Source: Casuarina equisetifolia (lineage: Eukaryota > Streptophyta > Magnoliopsida > Fagales > Casuarinaceae). Taken from it: a stretch of DNA of 64,000 bases. This document shows positions 23,201-34,661 of this stretch, piece after piece. The first letter of the stretch is position 1. The number at the start of each line of letters is the position of its first letter. A program made the translations under genes and the position numbers. Location of the stretch: contig CM052362.1 of NCBI GenBank assembly GCA_028551475.1, positions 6,075,354 to 6,139,353 of the forward strand, written 5' to 3'. A model generated the notes under the pieces. It ran no database searches. It worked only from the letters and a program-made list of their open reading frames with translations, and was not told the DNA's origin.

Positions 23201-26200
23201 GTTTTCCTTACTGAATTTTGTCAACTAAGCAAGCAATGGGTGCAAGGTTTACCTTCCGGACGTAAAGAGCACTTTGTACATTTTCATTGTTACACCAAAG
23301 CACAGATAGCACATAAGTATAAGTCTACAAAAGAAGTAAGCTTACTTAGTATCAAATCTAAAAAGAGAATTAAGTTCTGCACTTGAGCATGAGACAAAGA
23401 AGGAAAAGAAAATGGCCTACCCGACACCATAAGGAAGGAGGTTGAGACCGTAAAAGCGTGTCCATGCGATCCGCTTCAAGTAAAGGACAATTGGGTTCTA
23501 AAATTTGTGGAGGATTAATTTTTTCGATGCACTGCAAGTAGAAAGAGTCAATCGTTCTGAGTTCTCTCCTAAAACCCGCGTTATTGGAATCTAAGATGTC
23601 TTCTCACCTCGTTGACAACATCAAAATCCTGCAAGCATTTTACATTTTCTGGATCTCTATTTACATACTCGCCATGACAACTTTCTCTGACCTCCTGGAA
23701 ATTAGAACAACAAAAATCGCTATGCATTGTTGTGCTTGATGGGGGGCTTTTTGCATAAACAAAAATGTTAAGCATAAGCTCACAGATTAAATGACGTTTT
23801 CGGGGATTTACCTCATAGACTTCATCAGATATAAGTGCCATACCATGTGCATATTTGACTCTTGAATTGAAATCGCTATGCATATCTGTAACTGGGTTGC
23901 CAAGCACGTACCCCTGTTTTCAGTTTATGGTTTGAGTTTCTCAATACTAAAAAACTGTAAACATGGATAAATGAAAAGAAAATTTCAAAATTATCCTAAG
24001 ATTAAGCCGATTGAAATTGATGACTTTAAATAATTGAATTAACATTCAATATTCTTCTTACCTGTGAATTTGAACTTTCAATTAAAGAGACAATGAATAA
24101 TAAAATTAAATTAAATTTTTGCTTGTCTCAAAAATTTAAGTTACCAATAATTAATCATTTTGATTGTCAAATATAATCAATATAGAAGTTATGTCAAAAA
24201 AAGTTTACACTGAGCTTCACGAGAGGCCATTGTTCAATACTGTTACCTACAAGAAAATAAAGTAATTGAAAATGAAATTAGATATTAACTTACATCTTCA
24301 AAATTTAATTAGGGGAACAAATCTTATTAAAAGAAAATGTTTATATTTTCTTCTAAGAAGTAAGGGGAAATGGAAGCAAAAAGTGGATTAAAATAGACTA
24401 CAGAACGGGTTCTTCTCACAAGTTACCATAATGTATTTCTTGAACAACCAGTGGAATAATGATGCCAGAGTATGAATCACCACCAATGTAAAACACATTT
24501 GAAAGGAACTTTGGGTGATCCAATAGCCACTGTGCCATAGATTGAAAGGTTAGTAGTGCGTGTTTAATTTCCATCCTTGATTCTTTTCTTTCGCACAAGG
24601 AGACAATTATGGTTTCATTCTTTCATGGGATTGCACTGACCTTCTTCAAGAATTCATAGGTTTGTGCTGCTGATATTGTATCTGTCATATTGTAAGCTTG
24701 AGAGGTTGTTGCATATGAGAATCCCGTGCCCACAGGAGCATCTAGAAATAAAATGCTAGCAAACTGAAATTAACGCTATCGTCAGACAACAGAGTATAAT
24801 GACCACCTAATGTTTGCTTGAAACCATAAGTAGAAGGGAATATTGACACTGCACCTTTGTCCAGGAATATGGGTTCGGCAAAAGTGTCGGTAGATTTCCA
24901 TCGAAACTCTCGTAGTCAAACGACAAAGGACCTACATCAAAGTGCAGAGTAATCAATCTAAGGCATCAGGACGAAGAAAAGAGGCTTCAATTTTCGACTA
25001 GAATATGTATTAACCTAAGAAGTAATAAGAGGAATGATTTAGAATACTTTTTATTGTGATTCAAAATAGGGTTCAATATACTGCTCTTTGTAATTTTATA
25101 AGATATGATTATTGCGTCTAGTTTTGTTTTTAATAAATAAAAGATATCAAGTAATATCTCTGTTTTTTTTTTAAAATAAAAAAGAAAAAAATTACAAAAG
25201 CTTTAATCCTAAAACTTGTCTCTTGAAGGAAGTCTAGAATTGTCGAAGTGCGCGAGGTCATGATAGTTCAGATTTTCAAGGCAGAGAAGTGGAGATAGGG
25301 GAGAAGAAAATACTAATACAAAATAACGCAGTTTGACACCGTGGTCAATGGCTTTAAGTGAAGATGAACTTTCACCGGAAAGTACAAAATGCAAATGGCG
25401 AAGAGCCCCACTCTCGTTTGACTGATTGCTTAGTTAATAAATTATTTAAAGATCAATTTGATTGGTTAATTTAAGACTACGAATCATTCAAAAGATTTGT
25501 TATGAATTGTTTATCCTTCAGTAAAGATTCTTAATCTTTTTTAATTTGAGATCAAGAAAAAAATGAAATATTTGACCGAATAGATATTATTTTTTTTTTG
25601 ATTGTCCAAATCTTCTTTGATAATGGTACAATAATTGAGTATAATGTCACAAGAGAATATCAATTAAGACTGATGTACAACTTAAACTGTATATATTTTA
25701 ATTTAATTTTTTTAAAAATGAGTATATGTTAACTAATTATAATTTAATTTTAACTAATAAATTAATTTTCTTTACATATTATCATAGTCAAAGTTCAAAA
25801 GATGATATCTTTTATATACCACTCCACAACCCATAATGGTAAATGAGAGATTGTTTTACCCTTGTGATGAAGTATGCACCTCATATTAGTTATGAGGACA
25901 AGTGTTAAAAATGGTACATACTATCTCATATTATTTTAATCTTATTTTGAACCAAACTTTCTTAACACAATATATCAGTGCCTTGAGTTAGAAGATTTAA
26001 AAGTTCAATTTAAAAATTGGTTTAAAGGTTAGAAGATCTTTTGTTCAATTCAAACTTTATCTTAGTAATTTTATCTTTTTCTATAGCATTTTCGTTCTAC
26101 ATACATTCCTTACATGCTAGTGACATTAGATTTAAGGTTACACAAGGTGAAATAAATTTAAATTAAATTCTAATACCATATTAAGAGGCTTAAAGACTCA

Positions 26201-26858
26201 ACTAAAACGTTGATTTAAAAGTTTGAATATTTTTCTTCAATTTAAATTTCATCTTAAGAATCTTATGTTTTAATATAGAACTTTTATCTTTCACACATCT
26301 TGAACTTGGCTGGATTTCAAATGGTATACTTATAAAAACCTGTCCTCATTTACTGATCGTAAATCGGTGACAGCTATTGCTGTTTTCTTCTTTTAATGTT
26401 GCTGGAGTGGTTAAAAATAGAAAGAAAGCGAAAGGGAAAGAGGTCGACGCCTACCAATTTCGTAAAACATTCCTGTAAGAGAAGTACAACCAGGGCCTCC
26501 TGTTAGCCAAAGCATCAAAGGATCCAGCATCGGGTTCCCCTCAGATTCGATGAAGTAGTAAAACAGTTGCACATCGTCATCTTCCCCTACGCCTACATAT
26601 CTGAAAATAAACGGATGCTGAGCCAACCATATGGTTTCATTCATTCCGAAGTATGAAAACAGAAGAAGATGAGACTTACCCAGTTTCGAGTTTGAAAGGA
26701 AGGTTACCAGGAAAACCTGGTAGCCTCTCGACAAATGATCGTGACTTAGCCGTGCCCACGGACTCAGACAGAACTAGAACTAGCACTAGCAGGCAAAGGA
26801 AACGGATGAAAGTGTTTGTTTGGAACATACCTCTTAGCTCTTGGTAACCTGTTGCCAT
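20215..26858 (-). pseudogene. serine carboxypeptidase-like gene, 14 exons, frameshifted (block A)
   Basis: This gene has the complete exon set of an SCPL protein (peptidase family S10, acyltransferase-type clade). The exons are 26858-26680, 26600-26455, 24931-24855, 24763-24641, 24529-24427, 24246-24209, 23913-23812, 23694-23608, 23531-23421, 23324-23253, 23169-23051, 20687-20575, 20452-20398 and 20298-20215, all with AG/GT borders and matching phases. Exon 1 encodes a signal peptide ([19 protein letters not shown]). Exon 2 has the GGPGC oxyanion motif, exon 5 has GDSYSG with the nucleophile serine, exon 12 has NGDHD with the aspartate, and exon 14 has GGGHTAPEY with the histidine. Compared with block B, exon 12 lacks one base (between 20590 and 20591): WFVDGQVAG becomes WFVMVKWPG. 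The frame then ends in exon 13, before the catalytic histidine. The product would be inactive unless this is a base-call error. Intron 11 is about 2.4 kb. Confidence 0.8.
22943..23082 (-). repeat. 72-bp tandem duplication of the exon 11 / intron 11 junction (block A)
   Basis: The last part of exon 11 and the start of intron 11 are present twice, offset by 72 bases: 'taaatcaaaga(t/c)(t/c)ggtaactagt' occurs at 22,982 and 23,054, each copy with its own 'cttacccac' or 'tttacccac' donor region. On the minus strand the true donor is ..TACAA/GTGGGTAAAC at 23,051. The intronic copy offers GTGGGTAAGC about 72 bases downstream, a good match to the plant 5' splice-site consensus. Block B has the same duplication at about 37,221-37,360. 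Confidence 0.75.
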
Positions 26859-26907
26859 TCTTAGAAATCATATGTCTAGAATGTTTTTGAGTTCTATCGC
26901 CTACACC

Positions 26908-26914
26908 TATATAA
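26908..26914 (-). promoter_or_regulatory. putative TATA box of the block A SCPL gene
   Basis: The minus strand reads TTATATA 50 bases upstream of the ATG at 26858. The same motif lies at the same distance before the block B gene. The short spacing would give a leader of about 20 bases, or about 50 if the second ATG (codon 11) is used. Confidence 0.45.
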
Positions 26915-27830
26915 GGCCAAGAATGAGGTGGGGAACTGTCCTCAACTCTCAGTCCTATCCATGTGAAAACCACGTTTAGTTTAGCCTGATGATCATGTTA
27001 GCACATTAATTATACGAATCAATTGATTTTTTCAATCAGACATTGGAAAAAGCAGTTATTTAACTTGACAGTAAAATAAATGTTGTCATCAAAAGATTCT
27101 TGGATGTGTAAGGTTGTAGGTAATTTTGGTTGTTCTAGCATGCACTCACCAAAGAGCCATCGGAGGGTAGAAACCACGGTCGTGTTTGGCATGGGAACAG
27201 TAGGTGAGGGGTTTAATCATTGACAAACCGACATTTTTTGGCTCTTGGGATGTGATAATAGTCTCAACATGGTATATCTTTCAATTATTTTGAAATATAG
27301 GACAATCAGACGTTTTCCTTGTGGAAAACCGACAAATTTCAACCTTACCATAAAAGCGATAGCGACTTGTTGACATATAATACGGGATCGTAACATTCTT
27401 CCTGTCCTTACCACATCTTCTTCACCAAAAGGGGAACCCACACAAAGGCTTAAGGACCTTACTGTAAAATAGTATACTAAATATTAGATAAACTTAAGAT
27501 CCGGTCAAGAGACTGAATGGTGAGAATGAGAAGATAGGAGAAATACTTATGAGAAGAAATCTGCATTTTCAAGCTTATTGATTTTCATGTGTTTAGTGTG
27601 ATTTGTAGACAAGATTTATGTTTGATATACATTTGGCGAGGGGAATGCCGATACGTACGAACTACAACGAGCCGATTCGTCAGTTTTCTTCTTGCGTCAC
27701 AAGTTAAAAAAGCCTCCCGAGGATGGAATTGGTCTTGTGGCAAGCATTTGTGTTCTAAATGGTAAGAAATTTTCATTCGAACCAAGCGAGAATTGGGTTC
27801 TGTTCACAATTTGTTTTCCTTCGTATTGCC

Positions 27831-29065
27831 TCGAGCTAGAAAATATAATAGTTTTGGCTGAGGATTATTCCACAAACAATAATCCTTTACTTGAGAATTA
27901 TTGTGCATCAGTTTTCGACACAAATTTCTAATATTGACAAAAGGGTTCGGAGTGGGAGGCGCGATTCCTTCGACTGCAAAGGGACTGGTGCATAAAAAAT
28001 GTAGGGTCAAAGCACTTTAAATCCGGTGACTTCTCCTTCTAACATTATCCTAGATTGCAATGCAATTAAGATAGCCCTGAAATTCCGGTAAATGTGCCCA
28101 TTGACTTTCGGGAAAAGTGAATTCGAGACTCTAAACCGGCAAGTTGGTGTATTTTTTTATTACAATCCACAAAGTGTATAACTTTAGATTTCACGATCAG
28201 AAATCTCAATTAACTCATCATTTTAACTACCTGGCTAACGAGACAAGCTAGAGTGTGGGTCCAAAATCAATCACAAATGTTCAACTTTTAGTAGAATCAA
28301 CCTTTCTTTTCAATCATAAACCTTTAGAGTATTTATTTATTTATTTATTTTGTTCTAGATTCTTGGAATTTCTCCCCAACATTGGTTTGTGCATTCAATG
28401 GAAAATGTTATTTTCTTAATAAACTTAATAGCTTTGGATGTCGTTACATTTAGCCAACATTAGTTATGGTGAGTTCCTCTTTCTTTTATTAAGTTTTTCC
28501 TTTTCTATACTCAAGATTGTAAGGAGATCTCCTTAAAATAAATTGCACATTTAGAGAATAAAAAATCATTAAATAAATGCCCTATAGTATGTTGTAATAT
28601 ATCTTGTATATCAACAAATTGTTCATTTTTTATAAGTTATTTTTTAAGAAAGAATCGCTGGACTTAGTCTAATGGAGTGTTGAATGGACAATAAACTGGT
28701 AGACATTGTTGTAGAAAAAGTTTAAGAACTATGATATATAAATATATTAATTTTTATACAATATTAATGTTTGAGGATTCTAATAAGTAATTTCATAAGG
28801 TGTAGTGATATTTTTTAAGCTAAACCTTGATTAACGGTCCCATCAATCGTGGATTCAAGTCTCTTTTTACCTCTTAGGTTTAACAAAAATAAAAGTTATG
28901 ATATAATATTAAATTTTATTATTTAGGTAAAAATATTTTAATATAATTTATTAATCTAATTATAACTTATTTTTAACGGGTATATCCTCTCCAATAGTAT
29001 CAACAATACACCACAAGTTCCTGGAAGAGCATGACAACGTTTCCAGATACTGCCGTCACGTGAGA
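27831..29065. other. spacer between blocks A and B
   Basis: Sequence not shared between the blocks. AT-rich with a (TTTA)n run near 28,330. I see no gene, RNA gene or intact element; a short GC-richer part near 27,940-28,120 is not recognised. Confidence 0.6.
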
Positions 29066-29289
29066 AGCTTCACCTACAAGTCCCATCAGCCAGCCCCGCC
29101 ACCTCTAGGGAGCTTCAGCCACCTCCCACCAACAGCACGGAGACCCTTCGCTCGTGCTGCTGCTCTGCCATCAGCTTCCATCGGATGTCACCTACAAACA
29201 GACCTACAAACAGCGGGAATTCTCCCGCCCAACGTATAATTACCATCCGTGCCTGCATACATAGATCCATATTTGATGCATTTATGATA

Positions 29290-30140
29290 GTTTGATGTGT
29301 AGACGTTTTATCTTAAAGATTTTAAGGGTTAAACTTATATTTTGTCCTTTATATTTATCTTAAGTATAGTTATTTTATTTAATTTTTTTGTTATTAATAA
29401 AATTTATCAAGTACTATACTATATATATATATATATTTTAAAAAAAGTAGTTGGAGTGGGTGCAGCAAGTCCTAATATAGTGTCGGGGGATTTTAAAATG
29501 TGGCACGCTTTGGACTACTGTCCGGCATGGAAATTAAGAAAGCATTGACGGTTCTGATGAACGTGCCCACCGACCTGGAAAGACGTGACAACAGGAGACT
29601 GAATGATGTTTGGATCAACAGAAGCCACACGATACTTTTACTAAGGTAGCCCTCCTTCCAACGTCATCCATGTTGTCATATTTTTGCTTTGAACTTTTAT
29701 ATGTTAGCATTTTTTGGGTCATATTATCGGGTGTATTGGGCTTCTGAGTCCCCGTTTGTTGGGTGTTTTGAGCCTAATTAATCATACCAGTAAGTCCAGT
29801 TTGTCAGAGTAGTTGGACTTTTGGGCGTAATATTTTGGGCTTGCAATGTCATCAAGTTTAGACGTCTAAAATCATAGGCCATTAGGCCTTAAAGTCATTA
29901 AGGTTCTAAGCCCACCCAATCAATTAGGCCTTGAGTGCTAAAACCAAATTGTGCCTTTTGCTTTCGTAAGCTTTATTTTGTAAAGCTTAATGTTTTGTAG
30001 ATACATAGATTTCGATGTCTGATCCATTGACAAGCTTTATGGCCAATTGTGTCAATTTTATCATGTATTCTTTACAAATATGTGTGGGGAAGACAACCTA
30101 ATTTCTTGATTATAGTAAGCTTTACAGTTTTCTTTTTTAA
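29290..30140. other. intergenic DNA of block B, partner of 11,661-12,511
   Basis: Contains the same GC-richer part (29,450-29,640) and the 'taggcc' and 'gggctt'-rich stretch (29,730-29,960) as block A, plus a short AT run at about 29,419-29,436. No gene. Confidence 0.55.
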
Positions 30141-30330
30141 TTATAGTAAGTACCAAAGATTCATAATGAGCTTCAATAAGAACTTCTCTTGAAGTAATAA
30201 TGCAATGATCTAGTGGCCACAAAGGATTATCTAAATTAATTATTTTTTGACAATAAGCTCGAAAGGCATCATAGGAATTACAAAAAAGGGTTCTTTTTTC
30301 TTTTATATACTTATAAGTATTGTTGTAAAA
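30141..30330 (-). pseudogene. rpoC1: nuclear plastid insertion: rpoC1 fragment (block B)
   Basis: Partner of the plastid rpoC1 insertion at 12512-12712, at the equivalent place. The match to RpoC1 is still clear on the minus strand (words for KEPFF, NSYDAF, [12 protein letters not shown]), but this copy has decayed much further. It has lost about 9 bases near 30,213 and carries many C-to-T/G-to-A type changes, for example where block A reads 'cgcgttgatc' this copy reads 'tgcaatgatc'. It has no function as a gene. Confidence 0.75.
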
Positions 30331-31581
30331 TTTGTTTATTTTGATAATTTATGTGATTCCATGGATTATACCTATATGCACAAATACCTCGACAAGTCTT
30401 GCTTGTTAATACATAGAGCCCAATTCCTTTTTTTTTTTTTCATATATACAAAGTTCATATATAATTTCTCATTAAGAAAGGATAATATAGTTAAGTATAT
30501 TATTTTTTTCTCATTTTTTATTTTTTTATTCTCACACACTTACATACTTATTCTATATCAAACTTGAAACTAAGAAGTCCTAAGCCATCTCAATCTACCA
30601 TTGGCCAAGGTGTATTGACTCTTTTATTTTCTTCCTTAGTGTTTTTGACACTTTCCCCACCCCAATTTGGAATTTTTGAATTTTTGAGCTAAAAAAGATA
30701 AACTATTGAAAATTTGGACTCAAAAAAATGTGACACAGCAACCATTTATAATTAAGGAAGTCTGACATATTATTTGAGTGTTAATTCTTTTCATATAATT
30801 TGAACTATGCACCAAAAATGTTAAGAAGGTAAGACATCCTTTGGTAACTCTATATTCAAATCATGTGCAAGGGAATTTATGTTCTACCAAAATGATAATC
30901 AAATACCAACAAAGGATAAAGTAAAATGCCATATGCAGGGAAGTGGCTCAGGTCGTGGGCCACATTGCTGAGCCTAACATCTTTATATCTGATACTTTTG
31001 TCGTTCAGAAAATCGACTGAAACCAATTAGACAGTTCTGCTTTAAAAGGCTGTCTTGTTCTCCTTTTAGATCAAACTCGACTACTTCATTGCGGTTGTTC
31101 CGAGGACAGGGTACCGACAAGCCGACCTATTTTGACTGCTCCATTCAGCCCTGTCTCAAAACTGAAAACAAAGCATCCACGAAGGTGTTAAGTGCAATGG
31201 GGTAACCACGGACCCTCGTATCTACGATGAAAAGAAGAGACCAGCGCAGTGTACGATCTAAGCACATGGAAGCTGAAGTTAAGAAGTAAAAATAGTGGGG
31301 CTGAGGAAAACAGGCTTCACCACGGCAAATGATCAAGTTCTGTCCGCAACACCGCTGGGGGAAAACCATAGGGAAAAACGTGAAGATCAGGCGGCTCTGC
31401 TCTTTTTCAGAAGATGGGGATTCTCTTTTGTTAGGTCATGATGGCTATAACCATGTGTAATATAAGTATCATTTATCGGTAGCCTTTTGTTTTTGAATCC
31501 TTCTAATTGAAGCGAAACTGTCACGAAGTGTGAAAGTAAGAAAAGGAAAAGGAAAAAAAGAAAAGAAAAGCGGAGAGTTGA

Positions 31582-31776
31582 ATGATTATGCAGAATATAA
31601 TGAGCTACACAATACTGTTCTTATATACATGTTTAAACTTAGCTTTACATGGTAATTGGTTATACAAGAAACAGCTTGTTACAAATATATTCAGGAATAT
31701 CACTACAATTAGGGTACCAATTTTAACAGTAATTGGCATATACTTATTAATACTTGTTTTTAAATTAAAGATTTGA
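31582..31776 (+). other. 64-codon hydrophobic open frame (block B)
   Basis: Encodes the same 64-residue peptide as 13977-14171. Relative to block A it has ACA for ACT (Thr), CTG for CTA (Leu) and CAG for CAA (Gln), all silent. No known family. Confidence 0.2.
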
Positions 31777-31989
31777 AAAACTTGAATACTATTGTTTGAA
31801 AAGAAGATTCGAATTTTTTATATTCTAAGCTGTTTTGACTAACAAGTTGACATGTTGTTCTTTAATTGAAATATAATGTATGACATACCGAGATGATTTG
31901 ATGTTAGAGCTTTTCTCTCGTCGATTCAGGCAGACCTTAATTGGTGATCCAGACAAACAATGGCAATTGTTTTTCATTTGGCACTAACA

Positions 31990-32250
31990 TGCACGCAGTT
32001 TTGAAGCTACAGGTGTAGTGAGCAAAACACCTCTTGGCCATCGGAAAAGCTTCTCGAGGCTCGTCCTCTGGAGCCGTATATTACCCCACCCTAAACGCTC
32101 AATAAGAAAAGAGGAAGAAACGGTCAAGTTTAACTCTTCGTGATAAACCATAAAATGAAAAAGAATATGTATCGAATGTATTTTCCGTGCCTTGACCGTA
32201 GGATGAGTCATAAGGTAAAGCAGTTTTTAAGAGAATCTCTAGTTGAATGC
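31990..32250 (-). pseudogene. SCPL 3' fragment, exons 13-14 only (block B)
   Basis: Partner of the fragment at 14385-14640. It contains the same YLMTHPTVK remnant, GC donor and degraded last exon, so it was already broken before the segmental duplication. Confidence 0.7.
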
Positions 32251-32561
32251 TATGTAATGTTGTGAGATTCATTGATTATATAAAAATATTAAAAAAATCC
32301 AAATTATCAATAAAGGCAAAAGACAAAGCAATGACATCAATGAATTCCTGGATTGCTACCAAGAATTGATATGCAAATACTTTTTATTATACTATTTGTG
32401 ACAAGAAAGTGGCAACATACATAGCCCTTAAACTAATTTACCAGAAAAGAATTAAAAATTTAGAAATGACTACCATATTATTTAAATTAAAGATAGACGA
32501 AGGAATAAGTAAAACCAAGTAAAAGAATACCTAGAATCAAAAAGAAAATTTCCTAAAGAAA

Positions 32562-34661
32562 GTATTGTATAAGAAATAACTCAAATATTTATTGGATAAG
32601 ATTGATATTCTTGTTGTATATAAATATTTATACTCTAGTGCTTTAAGTTAGATATGAGTATTTTCTATAATTTCTAACATAATATTAGAGCATATATTCT
32701 CCCTTAGTGCTCTATGAATATGGGTAAGCCAAAAATCTATGCAAAAAAAAATTATCATTGAATGGTTTGGATTAAACAATTGAGGTGAAAGAGTATATTA
32801 AATGAATTATATAAAGTTGTAGGCTCACATTGTTAAGGAGTTTATTGAAAATCTAGATTCTATCTTTCCTTCTTTGGCTCATGGACAAAGATTCCTATGG
32901 AAGTGTTACCATATGCTTAGGGTGATAAGACATGTTATGTCTCACATGAGAAACATAAAAACCCAAAAAGTAATTTATAATGGATGAGTTTTTCTACTTG
33001 ATATCTTAAAGCTTTAAATTAGGTAGAGTCATTTTTTATAATTTCTAGTATAATTTGATATGTAATTCGCCACTACAATTGTTTGATAATTTGACTATTA
33101 TGATATGGGTATTCAATCACACATTACTAAAAAATATATTACTAACTCTTGAATCTACTTTTAAGGTAAGAATGAACTTTTCAACATTGTATCATAATTT
33201 AGTTTAATCCATTTCAACTTCCTATTCAACCTTGAATCCTTAAAAAATGCTTGATGTGCAAAGAACATCTACTTCACCCTATTTAAACTTAAACCTAAGA
33301 TATACTCAGTGTGTGGGAGAGCATTAGAAAAGAAAGTCTTAAATTAGAAAGCTATAATCTCTAGAGAGTAATCAAATATTAAAAAATAAAAAATAAAAAA
33401 TAAAAAACATTTCACAACTCATAAGCTAGTTTTGGATTAGATTTAGTTATTGGAGACAAAAGCCATGCATTGGAAATATATGGTCCTTGGGTAGTGATAA
33501 ATTGTAAAAATTGTTCTCTTAATACATGAACTGGCTTTTAGATTAGATTTTAAGGTTATTTGTAATATGGTATTAGTGCTTAGGATCCTTTTTAATAGCT
33601 CTTTGAGCTCCCATTGATTTAGGTCAATGCATTGCCCATGTAATGTACCACTATAATAGTTCAATAGTTGATCATTATGGTGAAGGGTAGTGGGCAATGA
33701 ATCTCATGTTGTTAAGAAATATTTTAAGATTCCTTCTTAGATGCTATATGTTTTATCAACTTTTAAACTAGCTTTTGAGGAGAAAATGAGTTTCTTAACA
33801 TATTATAAGAGCATAGGTTGATTCATTGGAACTCTTATTTACCCCGATGCCTTTAAAATATGATTGACATACAAGGAGTATCCATTGCATTCCTTTCAAT
33901 CTTAACTAATGAGTTGGCTTTTGGATTGAACTATAGGTTTATTTCAAGATTTATATTACTCTATTGAAATTATTGTTTAATCTTGAGTTTTAAAACATGC
34001 TTGGTGTGTAAAAAGTATCTAGTGCAGCCTCTTGAACCTTAACTCATGAGCTAACTTTTAAAATAAATTATAAATTTATTTATAATATGGTATTAAAACT
34101 CAAGTTTATTTATTGTAATTCTCATTCAACCTTGTGCCCTTAAAACATGCTTGGTGTGTAAAAAATATATATTTTATCCTTCCAACCTTAAGCCTTAGAT
34201 ATTCTTAATGTACAAGAAACTATTGAAGATAAAATATCATATTGAAAAGATACAATTATTAGGTGGTATTTAAACGTAAAAAATATTTTCTCAACTCATG
34301 AGCTAGTTTTTATATTAGACTAAAGACCTATTTCTAGTAAAAAAATATGGCTAAATAATTTTTCATTTTGACCTAAAGTAATGGAGAAAATCTTGAAGAG
34401 AGGAAGGCAACAATGTTTTCATGCGTTGAGCAGAAACAGAGAGAATGATGTTGGAAGCGGGGTCGTTGAGATTAAGGCATCCAAATTTGTTTGTTTATTC
34501 TCAACTAACAAAGCGAATTTGGAGTAGAAGATTTAACGCTAATGAAACTCCCAATAATATCACTTTAGGCGGTACTGAATGGTTGGTCAAAAGACCTTTT
34601 TTGAGATAAACAATGCAATTCTTTTCATTTCTCTTTGGCATTATTTCAGGTGCCTGTTAGA
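32562..34661. other. repeat-rich spacer downstream of the block B SCPL gene
   Basis: Partner of 18,102-20,214. It joins directly to the sequence that precedes the copia cluster in block A, so it preserves the empty site. It contains the same diverged repeat units between about 33,170 and 34,200. No gene. Confidence 0.55.

Larger units (their letters stand above)
8553..27830. repeat. block A of a large tandem segmental duplication
   Basis: This segment is repeated in direct orientation as block B (29066-42818). The match starts near 'aagctt' at 8,553/29,070 and ends abruptly after 'tcgtattgcc' at 27,830/42,818. It resumes after every large insertion that is private to one block. By eye identity is roughly 90-95% outside a near-identical tract at about 20.2-21.6 kb. 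Block A has two large stretches missing from block B: about 8,760-11,660 (carboxylesterase) and about 14,943-18,101 (copia fossils). The shared content is a plastid rpoC1 fragment, an SCPL 3' fragment, a repeat-rich spacer and a 14-exon SCPL gene. Confidence 0.9.

Noticed and set aside
27692-27931. 79-codon plus-strand frame across the block A edge
   Set aside because: It spans the end of the segmental duplication and is not preserved in block B, where a solo LTR and different sequence interrupt it.
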